Made by a program: the position numbers and the translations under genes
Shown: one piece after another, positions 5,762 through 6,153 of the stretch
Position numbering within the stretch: the stretch's first letter is position 1
How the letters are laid out: each line of letters opens with the position of its first letter
Source: Microcaldota archaeon
GTDB lineage: Archaea; Micrarchaeota; Micrarchaeia; Norongarragalinales; UBA8480
DNA length: 6,153 nt
Reading direction: 5' to 3'
Assembly (NCBI GenBank): GCA_023246885.1
Contig: JAHFHN010000051.1
Coordinates: forward strand, 1-6,153
The notes under the pieces: generated by a model
The model's database searches: none
What the model was told of the DNA's origin: nothing
What the model saw: only the letters and a program-made list of their open reading frames with translations

Positions 5762-6153
5762 ATGGTAGTTAAGAAACGTAAGTCGCCTTTTGGGTTTAGT
5801 GGATTTCCTTTTGACAATAGTGAATTCTTTTCGGATTTTGAAAGTAACTTTGGCTTTGGGCAAATCGATGAATTGATGAACCAGTTACTAGAAGATATGG
5901 CAAAGCGACAGAAGAACGTGAAGCCAGGCGAGCCAATTGTCTACGGTGTAAATATTAGAGTTGGCCCAGATGGCAAACCGCATGTCCAGCAGTTTGGAAA
6001 CGTTAATCGCGGTGAAGTTAAAGAAGAACGCGAACCATTAGGTGATGTAATTAACCACGAGAAAGAAATTCGAGTAATTGCAGAACTCCCGGGTGTTGAA
6101 AAGGAGAATATTAAACTCAAAACTACGCCGGATAGTATTTCAATTTCAGTTCA
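5762..6153 (+). CDS. Hsp20/alpha-crystallin small heat-shock protein, N-terminal 130 residues (3' end outside window)
   Basis: This is an ATP-independent cytoplasmic chaperone that forms oligomers and holds unfolding proteins for refolding. The visible part has a Phe/Gly-rich N-terminal arm (residues 10-33), a helical stretch around IDELMNQLLEDMAKR, and the segment IVYGVNIRVGPDGKP (59-73) followed by QQFGNV. That last pattern is characteristic of archaeal Hsp20 proteins, where a Y-G-x-(S/N)-x3-GPDGKP strand precedes the core domain. The alpha-crystallin domain begins about residue 88 with EREPLGDVI and continues through EIRVIAELPGVEKENIKL to the window edge. The frame has no stop before base 6153, so the gene is truncated by the window, not broken. 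It is divergent from the tRNA-Gln gene. Heat-regulated expression would be expected for the family, but no operator is recognised. Confidence 0.92.
   Translation, partial: MVVKKRKSPFGFSGFPFDNSEFFSDFESNFGFGQIDELMNQLLEDMAKRQKNVKPGEPIVYGVNIRVGPDGKPHVQQFGNVNRGEVKEEREPLGDVINHEKEIRVIAELPGVEKENIKLKTTPDSISISV

Noticed and set aside
5648..5863. A 71-codon minus-strand frame overlapping the Hsp20 start
   Set aside because: It is antisense to the Hsp20 5' end and its promoter, with low-complexity Lys/Thr content and no family resemblance.
1..6153. CRISPR array, insertion sequence, prophage or toxin-antitoxin pair
   Set aside because: No regularly spaced repeats, transposase, integrase, phage protein or toxin-antitoxin gene pair was seen on either strand.

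Overview
The window looks archaeal, probably from a small-genome lineage such as DPANN; the lineage is inference. The archaeal signs are ribosomal protein S17e (absent from bacteria), an archaeal/eukaryotic-type isoleucyl-tRNA synthetase, an archaeal-style Hsp20, T-tract terminators, and a tRNA gene interrupted by bulge-helix-bulge (BHB) introns. Coding density is high, intergenic gaps are short, and base composition is moderately AT-rich.

Left block (1-4667, + strand): a tightly packed run of four genes. It contains the 3' part of ileS (cut by the left edge), a class I PLP aminotransferase starting 13 nt after it, an MFS transporter overlapping the aminotransferase stop codon by 4 nt, and a Nudix hydrolase starting 20 nt after the transporter. 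The spacing suggests one transcript, but the products do not form one obvious pathway: tRNA charging, amino-acid metabolism, membrane transport and nucleotide/phosphate clean-up.

Right block, minus strand (5616 down to 4723): tRNA-Gln(UUG), then a HIT/HINT-family hydrolase, then ribosomal protein S17e, ending in a T-rich stretch. It converges on the left block across a 55-nt gap. The tRNA gene is the most notable object here. It is 182 nt long and carries two introns. The 48-nt intron lies at the canonical site (37/38) with a textbook BHB fold. The 61-nt intron lies inside the T loop (59/60) with a relaxed BHB and two internal hairpins. Removing both leaves a clean 73-nt cloverleaf.

Right edge, + strand (5762-6153): the N-terminal 130 codons of an Hsp20 small heat-shock protein, divergent from the tRNA, with a clear Shine-Dalgarno and a plausible BRE/TATA promoter in the 145-nt gap. 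The gene runs off the window.

Two start-site corrections matter. The reading frame of the HIT gene stays open back through the tRNA gene, but the real protein starts at 5411. The ileS frame is open to base 1, so the TTG at 76 is not a start.
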